NCBI GenBank assembly: GCA_016186095.1
Contig: JACPMG010000020.1
Location: 1 to 32,087, forward strand
Origin: Candidatus Sungiibacteriota bacterium
Lineage (GTDB): Bacteria > Patescibacteriota > Minisyncoccia > Sungbacterales > HO2-52-23
Length of the DNA: 32,087 nt
Direction of reading: 5' to 3'
The notes beneath the pieces were generated by a model that worked only from the letters and a program-made list of their open reading frames with translations, ran no database searches and was not told the DNA's origin. Numbering within the stretch: the stretch's first letter is position 1; the number at the start of each line of letters is the position of its first letter. Both the position numbers and the translations under genes were made by a program. Of the stretch, positions 6,770 through 13,304 are shown one piece after another.

Positions 6770-6918
6770 CGTGGTCGCGGCTATTTCGATTTCAGACAAT
6801 GGAGGACGCGCTCAGCTAGGTCTTGCCGAAGGCAAGTGAGCGCGTCCGACTATTAGCGAGTTCCGCCGCAGGAGCGGAACGAGTCGTGTCTGAAATGGAA
6901 ATAGCCGAGGGCACCACG
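6770..6918 (-). other. Large folded element downstream of rplL (multi-arm hairpin)
   Basis: A 149-bp closed structure. The outer stem is 6778-6798 against 6887-6907 (CGGCTATTTC/GAAATAGCCG and ATTTCAGACA/TGTCTGAAAT, one mismatch), extended by CGTGGT/ACCACG. Inside are two arms. Arm one is GGACGCGCTCA (6804-6814) with TGAGCGCGTCC (6837-6847), capped by CTTGCC-GAA-GGCAAG. Arm two is GTTCCGC (6860-6866) with GCGGAAC (6874-6880). It starts 2 bp past the rplL stop codon, so it would be in the rplL 3' region. It could be a structured RNA, a complex terminator or a MITE-like element; which one is unknown. Confidence 0.6.
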
Positions 6919-6919
6919 T

Positions 6920-7303
6920 CTATTTTATTGTTACTGTCGCTCCTGCCTCCTCCAACTTCTTCTTCATCTCCTCGGCATCTGCCTTAGATACGCCATCTTT
7001 CACGGTCTTAGGGGCGGCATCAGCCAAGTCCTTGGCCTCTTTTAGGCCAAGACCGGCAATCTCGCGTAGGGCCTTTATCACCTGTATTTTCTGGCCTCCT
7101 GCGCTGGTAAGCTCTACCGCAAAGCTTGTTTTTTCCTCTTTTTTCTCACCTTCTTCCCCTGCCTCGGCAGCTCCGGGCATCGCTCCCATCATCATTGGCA
7201 TGGATGCAGATACGCCAAATTTCTCCTCTAGAGCTTTCACCAATTCGGAAAGCTCAAGGACGGACATTTTTTCTATGGTCTCTATAAGTTTTTCTCTATC
7301 CAT
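6920..7303 (-). CDS. rplL: 50S ribosomal protein L7/L12
   Basis: 127 residues (typical about 121-128). The N-terminal dimerisation helices ([20 protein letters not shown]) lead to a flexible hinge rich in Ala, Gly, Met and Glu (about 35-58). The C-terminal domain [20 protein letters not shown]...[10 protein letters not shown]...[24 protein letters not shown] recruits translation factors. It sits 9 bp after rplJ in the standard L10-L12 order. No SD is present. Confidence 0.98.
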   Translation of the reverse strand: MDREKLIETIEKMSVLELSELVKALEEKFGVSASMPMMMGAMPGAAEAGEEGEKKEEKTSFAVELTSAGGQKIQVIKALREIAGLGLKEAKDLADAAPKTVKDGVSKADAEEMKKKLEEAGATVTIK

Positions 7304-7312
7304 GTTTTTATT

Positions 7313-7828
7313 TTATCTCTTATCTTTTATTTTATTTAATACTACGACCAAGTTCCTTATATTCCCCTGCAGGACCGTTGCCAGCCCCCGCATAGGCGAT
7401 TGTAAAACTCCAAGCAATTGAGCTAGAAGGGCTTCACGTCCTGGCAGTTTGGCAAAGGCCAAGATTTCTTTTCCGGAGAGTATCCGATCACCCAAAATCC
7501 CCCCCAAAATTTTAAACGTTTCGTTTTCTCTGCTGAATTTGGAAAGTGTCTTGGCCGGAGCCATCTCATCTACATAGGCGAAAGTAACCCCTATTTCTCC
7601 CTGCAGTTCCTTGGTTTTTAGCTTAATTCCGACCTTTCCCAGGGCTCTATCCAGAAGTGTTTTCTTGGCAACCTTATACTCCGCGTCTGATTTTTTCAAG
7701 AGGCGACGCAGCACTTGTGCCTTGGCCACGGAAACGCCGTGAAAATCGCTGAATATAGCGATTTTTTGTCGCTTAAAACGTTCGGCAAGACCGTCAACGA
7801 TATTCTTTTTTTGATCTTTGGTCAACAT
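7313..7828 (-). CDS. rplJ: 50S ribosomal protein L10
   Basis: 171 residues (usual about 165-175). It opens MLTKDQKKNIVDGLAERF and contains the L10 core: FSDFHGVSVAKAQVLRRLLK, YKVAKKTLLDRAL, and GVTFAYVDEMAPAKTL. L10 holds the L12 dimers on the ribosomal stalk. It is followed by rplL, and its own promoter is at 7980-8009. The leader contains several hairpins, including CGGCT/AGCCG (7833-7847) just 4 bp before the start codon, which could serve translational feedback (inferred). Confidence 0.97.
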   Translation of the reverse strand: MLTKDQKKNIVDGLAERFKRQKIAIFSDFHGVSVAKAQVLRRLLKKSDAEYKVAKKTLLDRALGKVGIKLKTKELQGEIGVTFAYVDEMAPAKTLSKFSRENETFKILGGILGDRILSGKEILAFAKLPGREALLAQLLGVLQSPMRGLATVLQGNIRNLVVVLNKIKDKR

Positions 7829-7832
7829 AAAA

Positions 7833-7949
7833 CGGCTCGTATAGCCGCAAAGACCCCGCCAGAATTTTGTTTCACAAAACTTAGGCGGGTAAGAGATATG
7901 CTCTCGGCAGGACTTACTGCGTCCTCCGTAGCTTTAGCGAAGGAGGATA
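7833..7949 (-). promoter_or_regulatory. rplJ leader with hairpins and palindromic repeat
   Basis: Three foldable parts lie in the transcript leader. CGGCT-loop-AGCCG is at 7833-7847. A two-part hairpin at 7855-7889 has CCCGCC/GGCGGG outside and TTTTGT-TTC-ACAAAA inside. The TTACTGCGTCC...GCGAAGGAGGA repeat, related to 4501-4537, is at 7914-7949. L10 leaders regulate the L10-L12 operon in other bacteria; whether this one does is not shown by sequence. Confidence 0.5.
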
Positions 7950-7979
7950 GCCTACCATCTTTGAGCTTTGATTATGGCT

Positions 7980-8009
7980 AGTATATAATTTATGACTAGA
8001 TTCTGTCAA
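7980..8009 (-). promoter_or_regulatory. Promoter of rplJ-rplL
   Basis: Consensus TTGACA (8004-8009), an 18-bp spacer and TATACT (7980-7985) on the minus strand. This gives a leader of about 145 bases before rplJ. Confidence 0.75.
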
Positions 8010-8018
8010 GCAATCAAA

Positions 8019-8034
8019 AACCCGGTCGAGGGTT
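8019..8034 (-). terminator. Weak terminator at the end of the glycerophosphodiesterase gene
   Basis: AACCC-TCGACC-GGGTT followed by TTTTTG on the minus strand. The stem is only 5 bp and overlaps the stop codon at 8033-8035. Confidence 0.4.
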
Positions 8035-8740
8035 ATAGCCTGTCCGGGTAGTTGGATATAATCCCGTCAACGTGCATGGCCTTGATTCGCGCAATTTCTT
8101 CTGGTTCGTCCACGGTCCAGACAAATACACGGCTGCCTGCTCCATGAGCCATGCCGACAAGAGATGGTGTTATGATTTCCCCGGACGGATTAATGGCATA
8201 TATGCGGCTTGGGTATGCCCGCGCAAGGGCGACGGCACGTATGGCGTTTTCCCATTTTTCTGCTAGCAGTGCTATCTTCAGGCGAGGCGTGCGTTTTTGC
8301 ACCCAAAGCAGTTCTAGCCAATTTGAAGAGTCTCCGGGTTCGTTTTCATTTTCGTCAAAAGCGGAGATTATACAGGATTCTTCCAGTTGTCGAAGTTCGA
8401 CCATGCGGGCAATCCTTTCCATAATGCCCTCTTCTTTCACCTCTATATGCAGTTCTACTTTTCCTCCAAATTCTTGAATCACTTCCCACGGAGTTGGTAT
8501 TCCCTGACCATCTTTCAGGCGGGGAAGGCGATGCGGGAAAAGAAAGCCGAGAAGTGGACCGTTTCCAAAGGTGACGCGATCGACCGTCGGGTCATGAAAT
8601 ACGACCAAATTATCTACGGCAGCGCGCCGTACATCAAATTCTATCCCGGTTGCCCCCAGCTCTATGGCTCGCCTAAAGGCCTTCAGGGAATTCTCGATAG
8701 CAGTTCCAGCAGCGCCTCGGTGACCGATTTTCTGGGACAA
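8033..8740 (-). CDS. ugpQ: Glycerophosphodiester phosphodiesterase
   Basis: 235 residues, the size of UgpQ-type GDPD enzymes, with a TTG start. It shows the catalytic motif HRGA (about 7-10), ENSLKAFRRAIELGATGIEFDV (quoted in part: GATGIEFDVR) with the metal-binding E.D pair, and VVFHDPTVDR with the general acid/base His. The C-terminal part contains VELHIEVKEE (metal Glu), VFVWTVDEPEEI and DGIISNYPDRL. It hydrolyses glycerophosphodiesters to glycerol-3-phosphate and an alcohol. An AAAAGGGGG stretch 6 bases before the TTG serves as SD. The symbol is assigned by family; operon partners for glycerophosphate uptake are absent. Confidence 0.9.
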   Translation of the reverse strand: MSQKIGHRGAAGTAIENSLKAFRRAIELGATGIEFDVRRAAVDNLVVFHDPTVDRVTFGNGPLLGFLFPHRLPRLKDGQGIPTPWEVIQEFGGKVELHIEVKEEGIMERIARMVELRQLEESCIISAFDENENEPGDSSNWLELLWVQKRTPRLKIALLAEKWENAIRAVALARAYPSRIYAINPSGEIITPSLVGMAHGAGSRVFVWTVDEPEEIARIKAMHVDGIISNYPDRL

Positions 8741-8769
8741 TTTGGGCCCCCTTTTAAGGTCTAATTATA

Positions 8770-8798
8770 TAGATATGATTAACAAGAGTACATGTCAA
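8770..8798 (-). promoter_or_regulatory. Promoter of the glycerophosphodiesterase gene
   Basis: Consensus TTGACA at 8793-8798, with TATCTA at 8770-8775 after 17 bp. A perfect TATAAT sits just downstream (8764-8769) but would need a 23-bp spacer. Confidence 0.5.
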
Positions 8799-8812
8799 GC
8801 CGTCGCGTCTCG

Positions 8813-10483
8813 TCATCTTAAGAACTTAATTTTTGCTTCATTATGTTCTTCCAGAGTTTTTGAAAAAATAGTTTTGCCGTCGGGAGTGGAGAGATAATAG
8901 AGATACGGGGATTCTTTGGGATAAATCGCGGCGCGGATTGCGGAAAGTCCGGGATTCCCGATTGGTCCTTCGGGAAGTCCCCGATATTTGTAAGTATTGT
9001 ACGGCGAATCAATTTTCGTATCTTCCATCGAGATTTTATTATTTCCCTGATTCTTAATTCCTAATTCTTGCTTCTTGATGTAATCAATGGTCGCGTCAAC
9101 TTGAAGACCCATCCCAAGATCCAGCCGTTTCCATAAAATTCCGGAGACCAATGCGCGGTCTTCATCCGACACCACCTCCTTTTCAATCATAGAGGCCATT
9201 CTGACCACATCAAATACCGTAAGATTACGCCGGACTATTTCTTCCCGCAATTCAGGCGTCAGCTTCTTCCCAAAATTTTCAAGCATCTTCATGATAATGT
9301 CTTCTGTAGTCGCGTCTACAAAAATACGATAGGTATCGGGGAAAAGGTATCCTTCAAGCCCCTCATTCTTCGGCTTGCCGGACAAAAACTCGAATCTAGT
9401 CAACACCGAGTGTTGACTAGATTGGCTGGTATAGGCCCTAAATTCGTTAGGGGAGACAATTCCTTCGCGCCCAAGGTACTCGGCTATTTCTTGTGAGTTC
9501 CATCCCTCCGGAATGGTGATTACGCGTTCGTTTGTTCCGCCGAAGACAAGGTCGCGTACGATTTCCGGTATGGAAGCCTGCCCGAAGACATAATTCCCCG
9601 GTCTTAGATTAGCCGTTTGATTTTTAAGAGATATGTAGAGCACGAAAGTCCATTTGGAGCGGATGACGCCTTCTCGTTTTAAAATATGGGCGATTTTAGC
9701 CGCTCCCAGTCCCTCGGTGATTTCCACCGATCTTGAGCTTTTGTAGGAGGTATGGGGGCGGTAGAGCTCATTGGCGGCCAAGCTGGCCGCAAAGACAAAA
9801 GACAAAAGACAAAAGACAAAAAAATTATATCCAAACCTTTTATCTTTTATCTTTTCACTTTTATCTTGGAGTAATGCTATCACCTCCTCATCGCTTGTCT
9901 GTCCGAATTCCTCATAAAACGCGCCTACCGCTCCGTACCACTCCGGTTCCTCAAGTGCAATTACCTCGTCCGCCTCTTTTCGTAATTGGGCAAGCGAATC
10001 CGCGGCCCCATGAGGCACGGCCACTATTATTTTTTGGGGATTTTTTACGCGAACCGATTTGATAGCCGCTCGCATGGTAAAACCCGTGGCTATGCCATCG
10101 TCAACCAAAATCACAATTCTGCCGGTCACATCCGGATAGGGTTTATCGCCTCTGTATAATTTGAGCCGGCGCTCGGCCTCTTTTTTTTCTTTCTCAATTT
10201 CTCGCACGAGCCATTCTTGATCTATGTGGCGTGTCTCGTCCTCGTTAAAAACTCCCTCGCCGGTTTCGGTAATAGCGCCAACCGCGTACTCTGGGTTTCC
10301 CGGCGCTCCTATTTTTCTTGGCACCACGATGTCGAGCGGGAGCCCGAGTTCTTTCGAGACCTCATATCCAACCACAACTCCGCCTCGCGGAAGAGCCAGT
10401 ATAATCGTATCAGCAGCGGTTTTATATTTGGCGAGCGCTTGGGCCAATTTTTCTCCGGCCTCGCGGCGGTTTTTGAATATCAT
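8813..10483 (-). CDS. Phosphoribosyltransferase-MltG (endolytic transglycosylase) fusion
   Basis: 556 residues from the ATG at 10483; an upstream start would overlap lon. Residues 1-205 are a type I phosphoribosyltransferase with the PRPP loop VILVDDGIATGFT (124-136). Residues 218-237 form a transmembrane helix. Residues 238-556 are MltG/YceG, which cuts nascent peptidoglycan strands: EGYLFPDTY, catalytic Glu in ASMIEKEV (E434), GMGLQVDATIDY, SPYNTYKYRGLPEGPIGNPG and FSKTLEEHN. The two enzymes are normally unrelated. The join (207-230) is encoded by two heptamer arrays (9794-9865), so the fusion may be recent or switchable. The MltG part also contains a palindromic element (354-364) and another heptamer array (469-480). 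A TATAAT 6 bp before the ATG suggests a leaderless mRNA. Confidence 0.85.
   Translation of the reverse strand: MIFKNRREAGEKLAQALAKYKTAADTIILALPRGGVVVGYEVSKELGLPLDIVVPRKIGAPGNPEYAVGAITETGEGVFNEDETRHIDQEWLVREIEKEKKEAERRLKLYRGDKPYPDVTGRIVILVDDGIATGFTMRAAIKSVRVKNPQKIIVAVPHGAADSLAQLRKEADEVIALEEPEWYGAVGAFYEEFGQTSDEEVIALLQDKSEKIKDKRFGYNFFVFCLLSFVFAASLAANELYRPHTSYKSSRSVEITEGLGAAKIAHILKREGVIRSKWTFVLYISLKNQTANLRPGNYVFGQASIPEIVRDLVFGGTNERVITIPEGWNSQEIAEYLGREGIVSPNEFRAYTSQSSQHSVLTRFEFLSGKPKNEGLEGYLFPDTYRIFVDATTEDIIMKMLENFGKKLTPELREEIVRRNLTVFDVVRMASMIEKEVVSDEDRALVSGILWKRLDLGMGLQVDATIDYIKKQELGIKNQGNNKISMEDTKIDSPYNTYKYRGLPEGPIGNPGLSAIRAAIYPKESPYLYYLSTPDGKTIFSKTLEEHNEAKIKFLR
9045..9079. repeat. Heptamer array TCTTAAT-type inside mltG
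   Basis: Five units of 7 bp: CCCTGAT, TCTTAAT, TCCTAAT, TCTTGCT, TCTTGAT. It lies in the coding sequence between the DATIDY and SPYNTY motifs of MltG, a loop that tolerates length change. Confidence 0.6.
9393..9423. repeat. GTCAACAC palindrome, copy 1, inside mltG
   Basis: Perfect 14-bp arms, AATCTAGTCAACAC (9393-9406) and GTGTTGACTAGATT (9410-9423), around the loop CGA. It is translated as SSQHSVLTRF within the MltG domain. Other copies are at 20553-20585 and 27223-27249. Confidence 0.85.
9794..9865. repeat. Two heptamer arrays at the domain junction of the fusion gene
   Basis: GACAAAA repeated four times (9794-9821), then a 16-bp gap, then TTTTATC four times with one variant TTTTCAC (9838-9865). 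One unit gained or lost shifts the reading frame by one base. On the coding strand the arrays encode the charged linker (DKSEKIKDKR) and much of the membrane helix (FFVFCLLSFVF). Confidence 0.85.
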
Positions 10484-10489
10484 AAGCCG

Positions 10490-10495
10490 ATTATA
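10490..10495 (-). promoter_or_regulatory. -10 box of a likely leaderless promoter for the fusion gene
   Basis: TATAAT ends 6 bp before the ATG at 10483, so transcription would begin at or next to the start codon. The -35 region overlaps the lon terminator and is weak (TCGTAA). Confidence 0.45.
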
Positions 10496-10504
10496 AATTA
10501 AAGG

Positions 10505-10523
10505 GGAGCTCTTTACGAGCTCC
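10505..10523 (-). terminator. lon terminator overlapping the stop codon
   Basis: GGAGCTC (10505-10511) and GAGCTCC (10517-10523) enclose a 5-base loop. The lon stop codon (10513-10515) lies in the loop. On the minus strand the stem is followed by CCTTTAATTT, a poor U tract. Confidence 0.55.
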
Positions 10524-12966
10524 ACTCAACTTTTCCTTCAATAAACCGATTGATAATTTCATTGTTCGGGAAGAATTCAAGTAATGCTTGCCAGACAGAA
10601 TGGCAAGGAATGAATGTGATTCCTGGTTTTATTTCCGCAGGAACATCTTCAAGGTCGCGTTCGTTGTCTTTAGGTATAACAAATCGCTTTATTCCTGCGC
10701 GGTGAGCCGCAAGCGCTTTTTCTTTAAGTCCACCTATGGGTTCAAGAATTCCTAACTTCAGATCAATTTCGCCCGTAGCACCCACGTGCGGTTGTATGGA
10801 TGTTTGAGTCAGAAGGCTAAAGGCAGAGACAATGGCCGGGATTCCTGCCGAAGGACCGTCTTTGGGCGTAGCGCCATCTCGGATATGAATGTGGATATAG
10901 AATTCACCTTTCGTTTTTCTCTCTCCCCTCGGTTCATGGAGTATGCCACCTTCAAGCATTAGACAGTCGAAGGCGACATCAAAGGATTCTTCAATAAGAT
11001 TGTTTATTCTTTGTCTTGATCCGCCTGAGCCGCGAACGCCCGTCACTTTTATTTTGCGCCGACTTCTGCCGCGTTGCATCATGACCTCAACGTAGAAGAA
11101 GTGGCCGCCTTCGTCCGATACCGCGAACATAGGAACGCAGCCAACCGGCATATTGTCGAAACGTTGTTCAGGATAGATGCGTGGTTTCCCGGCGAAGAGG
11201 CGAAGATTTTGGGCGGTGATCTGTATTTCGGCAACGTCCCTGAAGTCTCCTTCTGCTGTACGCAGGGCCACTTTTCGGAATATTCTTCTGATTTCTCGCT
11301 CCACTCCCCTGACCCCAGCTTCCCGCGTGTATTCCTCGATAAGTCTTTTTAGGGCGTCATCGGCTAGGGAAACATCCAGAGGATCAAGGCCCTCGCGTTG
11401 AAGTGGAAGCCCTTGTTTTTCACGCTGTTTGGCCACCAGATATTTTCGGGCAATGGCAAGTTTTTCAGGTTGGGTGTAGCCCGGAAGAAGGATAATCTCC
11501 ATGCGATCTCGCAGAGGGCGGGGTATTGTTTCTACGTTGTTGGCCGTGCAGATAAAAAATACGTGCGAAAGATCAAACGGTACGTTGACAAAAATATCAA
11601 AGAATTCGTTATTTTGTTCCGGGTCGAGCACCTCGAGCAAAGCTGAGGCAGGATCACCTCTCCAATGCTCGCCTATTTTGTCTATCTCGTCTAGAACGAA
11701 CACGGGGTTTCTGCTGCCGGATTTCACAATGTGCTGGATAATTTGTCCCGGGTGGGTCCTTACATAGACCAGTCCGTGGCCTCGTATTTCGCCTACGTCA
11801 TACACTCCGCCAAGGGAAAGATGCGTGGATTTTCTGCCAAGGGCACGAGCAATGGATTTGCCAAGCGACGTTTTGCCAATACCGGGCGGGCCGACAAAGC
11901 AAAGAATATCGCCGCTTCCGGACGGTACGTTTTTGCGAACGGCAAGAAACTCCAGAATCTGTTCTTTTACCCTTTCCAGTCCCCAGTGATCTTCGTCCAG
12001 AATTGCTCTTGCCTGAGCAACGTCAGTGTTATCTTCGGTCTCGGCAAGGGCGAAAAGTTGAAGAAGGCAATCCAGATGGTTTTTTGCTCCGGAAATCTCT
12101 CCCGGGTATCCCCCGCGTTTCATAAGTCCAAGCTCTTTTTCAATTTCTATACGCGCCTCTTCGGGCAGAGAACTTTTTATTTCGTTATAACGTTCTTCAT
12201 ATGAATTTCTGGGAGCGTTTGGCGATTGTTTCGAAGAAGCGGCGAATATCTCGGGATTTTTAGACATATACTCCACTAGCTCAGCCAATCCACCAAGGCG
12301 TTTGGCAACATTGCGTTCGCTAAGAAGGTACCGGAGCCCCAGGAGTAACTTCTCGGATTTCTTTACGAACTTGTTTAATACAAAGTAGGCGTAACGATCA
12401 AGAAATTCACCGATTGTCTCTGCGGTTGCCATGCGTATGTCAAACTTCGCCGCATTAAGTTCTCCCCGCTCCACTTGCTGGATAATCGGTTGCGCCAGAG
12501 GCGAGAGTCTAGCAAGCTCTTTCTGGAAGGTTCTGGAGAGGAACTCTTCGCGGTTTGGCTTCTCCTCCGTGATTTGCTCCCATTCGGCGAATAAGATGCT
12601 GTCTTCTGAGTGCGCATTGTAAAGCTTCACGCGAGATTTAAGTTCAACAATCAGGTTCAGTACGCTCTCTGCTGTCTCCATTTTAGTCACGAGACCCAGT
12701 ATTCCTGTCTCATACACCGTTGGTTTTTCAGTCCCATCCTCAGCCTCTTCGTATCTTGTAACATGCCCTACCAGTATATACGGGACTATTTTTATGCCTT
12801 CTTCCACTGCCCGCAGGTACGGAATCTGAAGATTAAGATGTACGTACGGAAAAGGCACCGGCTGGGCTCCCTCGTTGGATCCCGCGGCTTCTTGATCTTC
12901 AAGTATCGCCAAAAGCAATTTTTGGGGTGGCGGCCCTTTGTGGTTTCCTTTGTCGCCCTTGGACAT
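10513..12966 (-). CDS. lon: ATP-dependent protease Lon
   Basis: 817 residues (family about 780-820). The N-terminal substrate-binding domain runs to about residue 300. The AAA+ domain carries Walker A GPPGIGKTSLGKS and Walker B VFVLDEIDKIG. The C-terminal serine protease has PKDGPSAG (Ser706) and GGLKEKALAAHRAG (Lys750), the Ser-Lys dyad. It degrades misfolded and regulatory proteins in the cytosol. The start is supported by a GAGGAG SD 9 bases upstream. The N-terminus carries an extra charged stretch (MSKGDKGNHKGPPPQK) before the first conserved strand. Its own promoter is at 13004-13031. Confidence 0.97.
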   Translation of the reverse strand: MSKGDKGNHKGPPPQKLLLAILEDQEAAGSNEGAQPVPFPYVHLNLQIPYLRAVEEGIKIVPYILVGHVTRYEEAEDGTEKPTVYETGILGLVTKMETAESVLNLIVELKSRVKLYNAHSEDSILFAEWEQITEEKPNREEFLSRTFQKELARLSPLAQPIIQQVERGELNAAKFDIRMATAETIGEFLDRYAYFVLNKFVKKSEKLLLGLRYLLSERNVAKRLGGLAELVEYMSKNPEIFAASSKQSPNAPRNSYEERYNEIKSSLPEEARIEIEKELGLMKRGGYPGEISGAKNHLDCLLQLFALAETEDNTDVAQARAILDEDHWGLERVKEQILEFLAVRKNVPSGSGDILCFVGPPGIGKTSLGKSIARALGRKSTHLSLGGVYDVGEIRGHGLVYVRTHPGQIIQHIVKSGSRNPVFVLDEIDKIGEHWRGDPASALLEVLDPEQNNEFFDIFVNVPFDLSHVFFICTANNVETIPRPLRDRMEIILLPGYTQPEKLAIARKYLVAKQREKQGLPLQREGLDPLDVSLADDALKRLIEEYTREAGVRGVEREIRRIFRKVALRTAEGDFRDVAEIQITAQNLRLFAGKPRIYPEQRFDNMPVGCVPMFAVSDEGGHFFYVEVMMQRGRSRRKIKVTGVRGSGGSRQRINNLIEESFDVAFDCLMLEGGILHEPRGERKTKGEFYIHIHIRDGATPKDGPSAGIPAIVSAFSLLTQTSIQPHVGATGEIDLKLGILEPIGGLKEKALAAHRAGIKRFVIPKDNERDLEDVPAEIKPGITFIPCHSVWQALLEFFPNNEIINRFIEGKVEWSS

Positions 12967-13003
12967 CGCTTATTCTCCTCAAATTGGCAAAGAAGCTAAT
13001 TTA

Positions 13004-13031
13004 AGTATACCCGGTGCTACAACTTCGACAA
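13004..13031 (-). promoter_or_regulatory. Promoter of lon
   Basis: TTGTCG (13026-13031), 16-bp spacer and TATACT (13004-13009) on the minus strand, about 37 bp upstream of the ATG. No heat-shock (CIRCE/HAIR) operator is apparent. Confidence 0.6.
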
Positions 13032-13304
13032 TATAACAACTTAGATCTTTGGATTGGGTTGAATAACCCCAGCTTGAGCTCATCTTACCGTGGGGGGGCG
13101 TGTAGAGAGTTGCCCAGGCGAAGTTGTCGCACGGGGTATAGGCGGTTCTGTTATATTTTCCAGCAGCCTAATTCGCATGGGCGCGTTTGCGTTGCCGGAG
13201 ACCATAGGCCGGAGGCGCGCTACTCGCCCCGCACCGAACTTGTTCTGGTGCGGGGTTCGTGTGCATTAAAATTCCCCTCATGGTGAGGGGATGATGTTTT
13301 GAAA
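13032..13304. other. Gene-free stretch between lon and the island, with hairpins
   Basis: No convincing ORF. It holds a GC-rich hairpin, CCCCGCACC (13227-13235) with GGTGCGGGG (13247-13255), and the terminator at 13274-13290. A plus-strand promoter-like pair (TTGGCA 12984-12989, TATACC 13006-13011, 16-bp spacer) could drive a small RNA across it, but no family was recognised. Confidence 0.4.
13274..13290 (-). terminator. Terminator after the 1272-residue gene
   Basis: CCCCTCA-loop-TGAGGGG (7-bp stem, 3-base loop), followed by AATTTTAATG on the minus strand. It starts about 15 bp past the stop codon. Confidence 0.65.

Noticed and set aside
13130-13200. Minus-strand ACAGAACCGCC resembling the 3' end of RNase P RNA
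   Set aside because: The conserved 5' part (GAGGAAAGTCC) and the necessary length are absent upstream, where a coding gene lies.
13014-13286. 90-codon open frame between lon and the island
   Set aside because: Arg/Ser-rich with no structural pattern, and it crosses hairpins; more likely non-coding.
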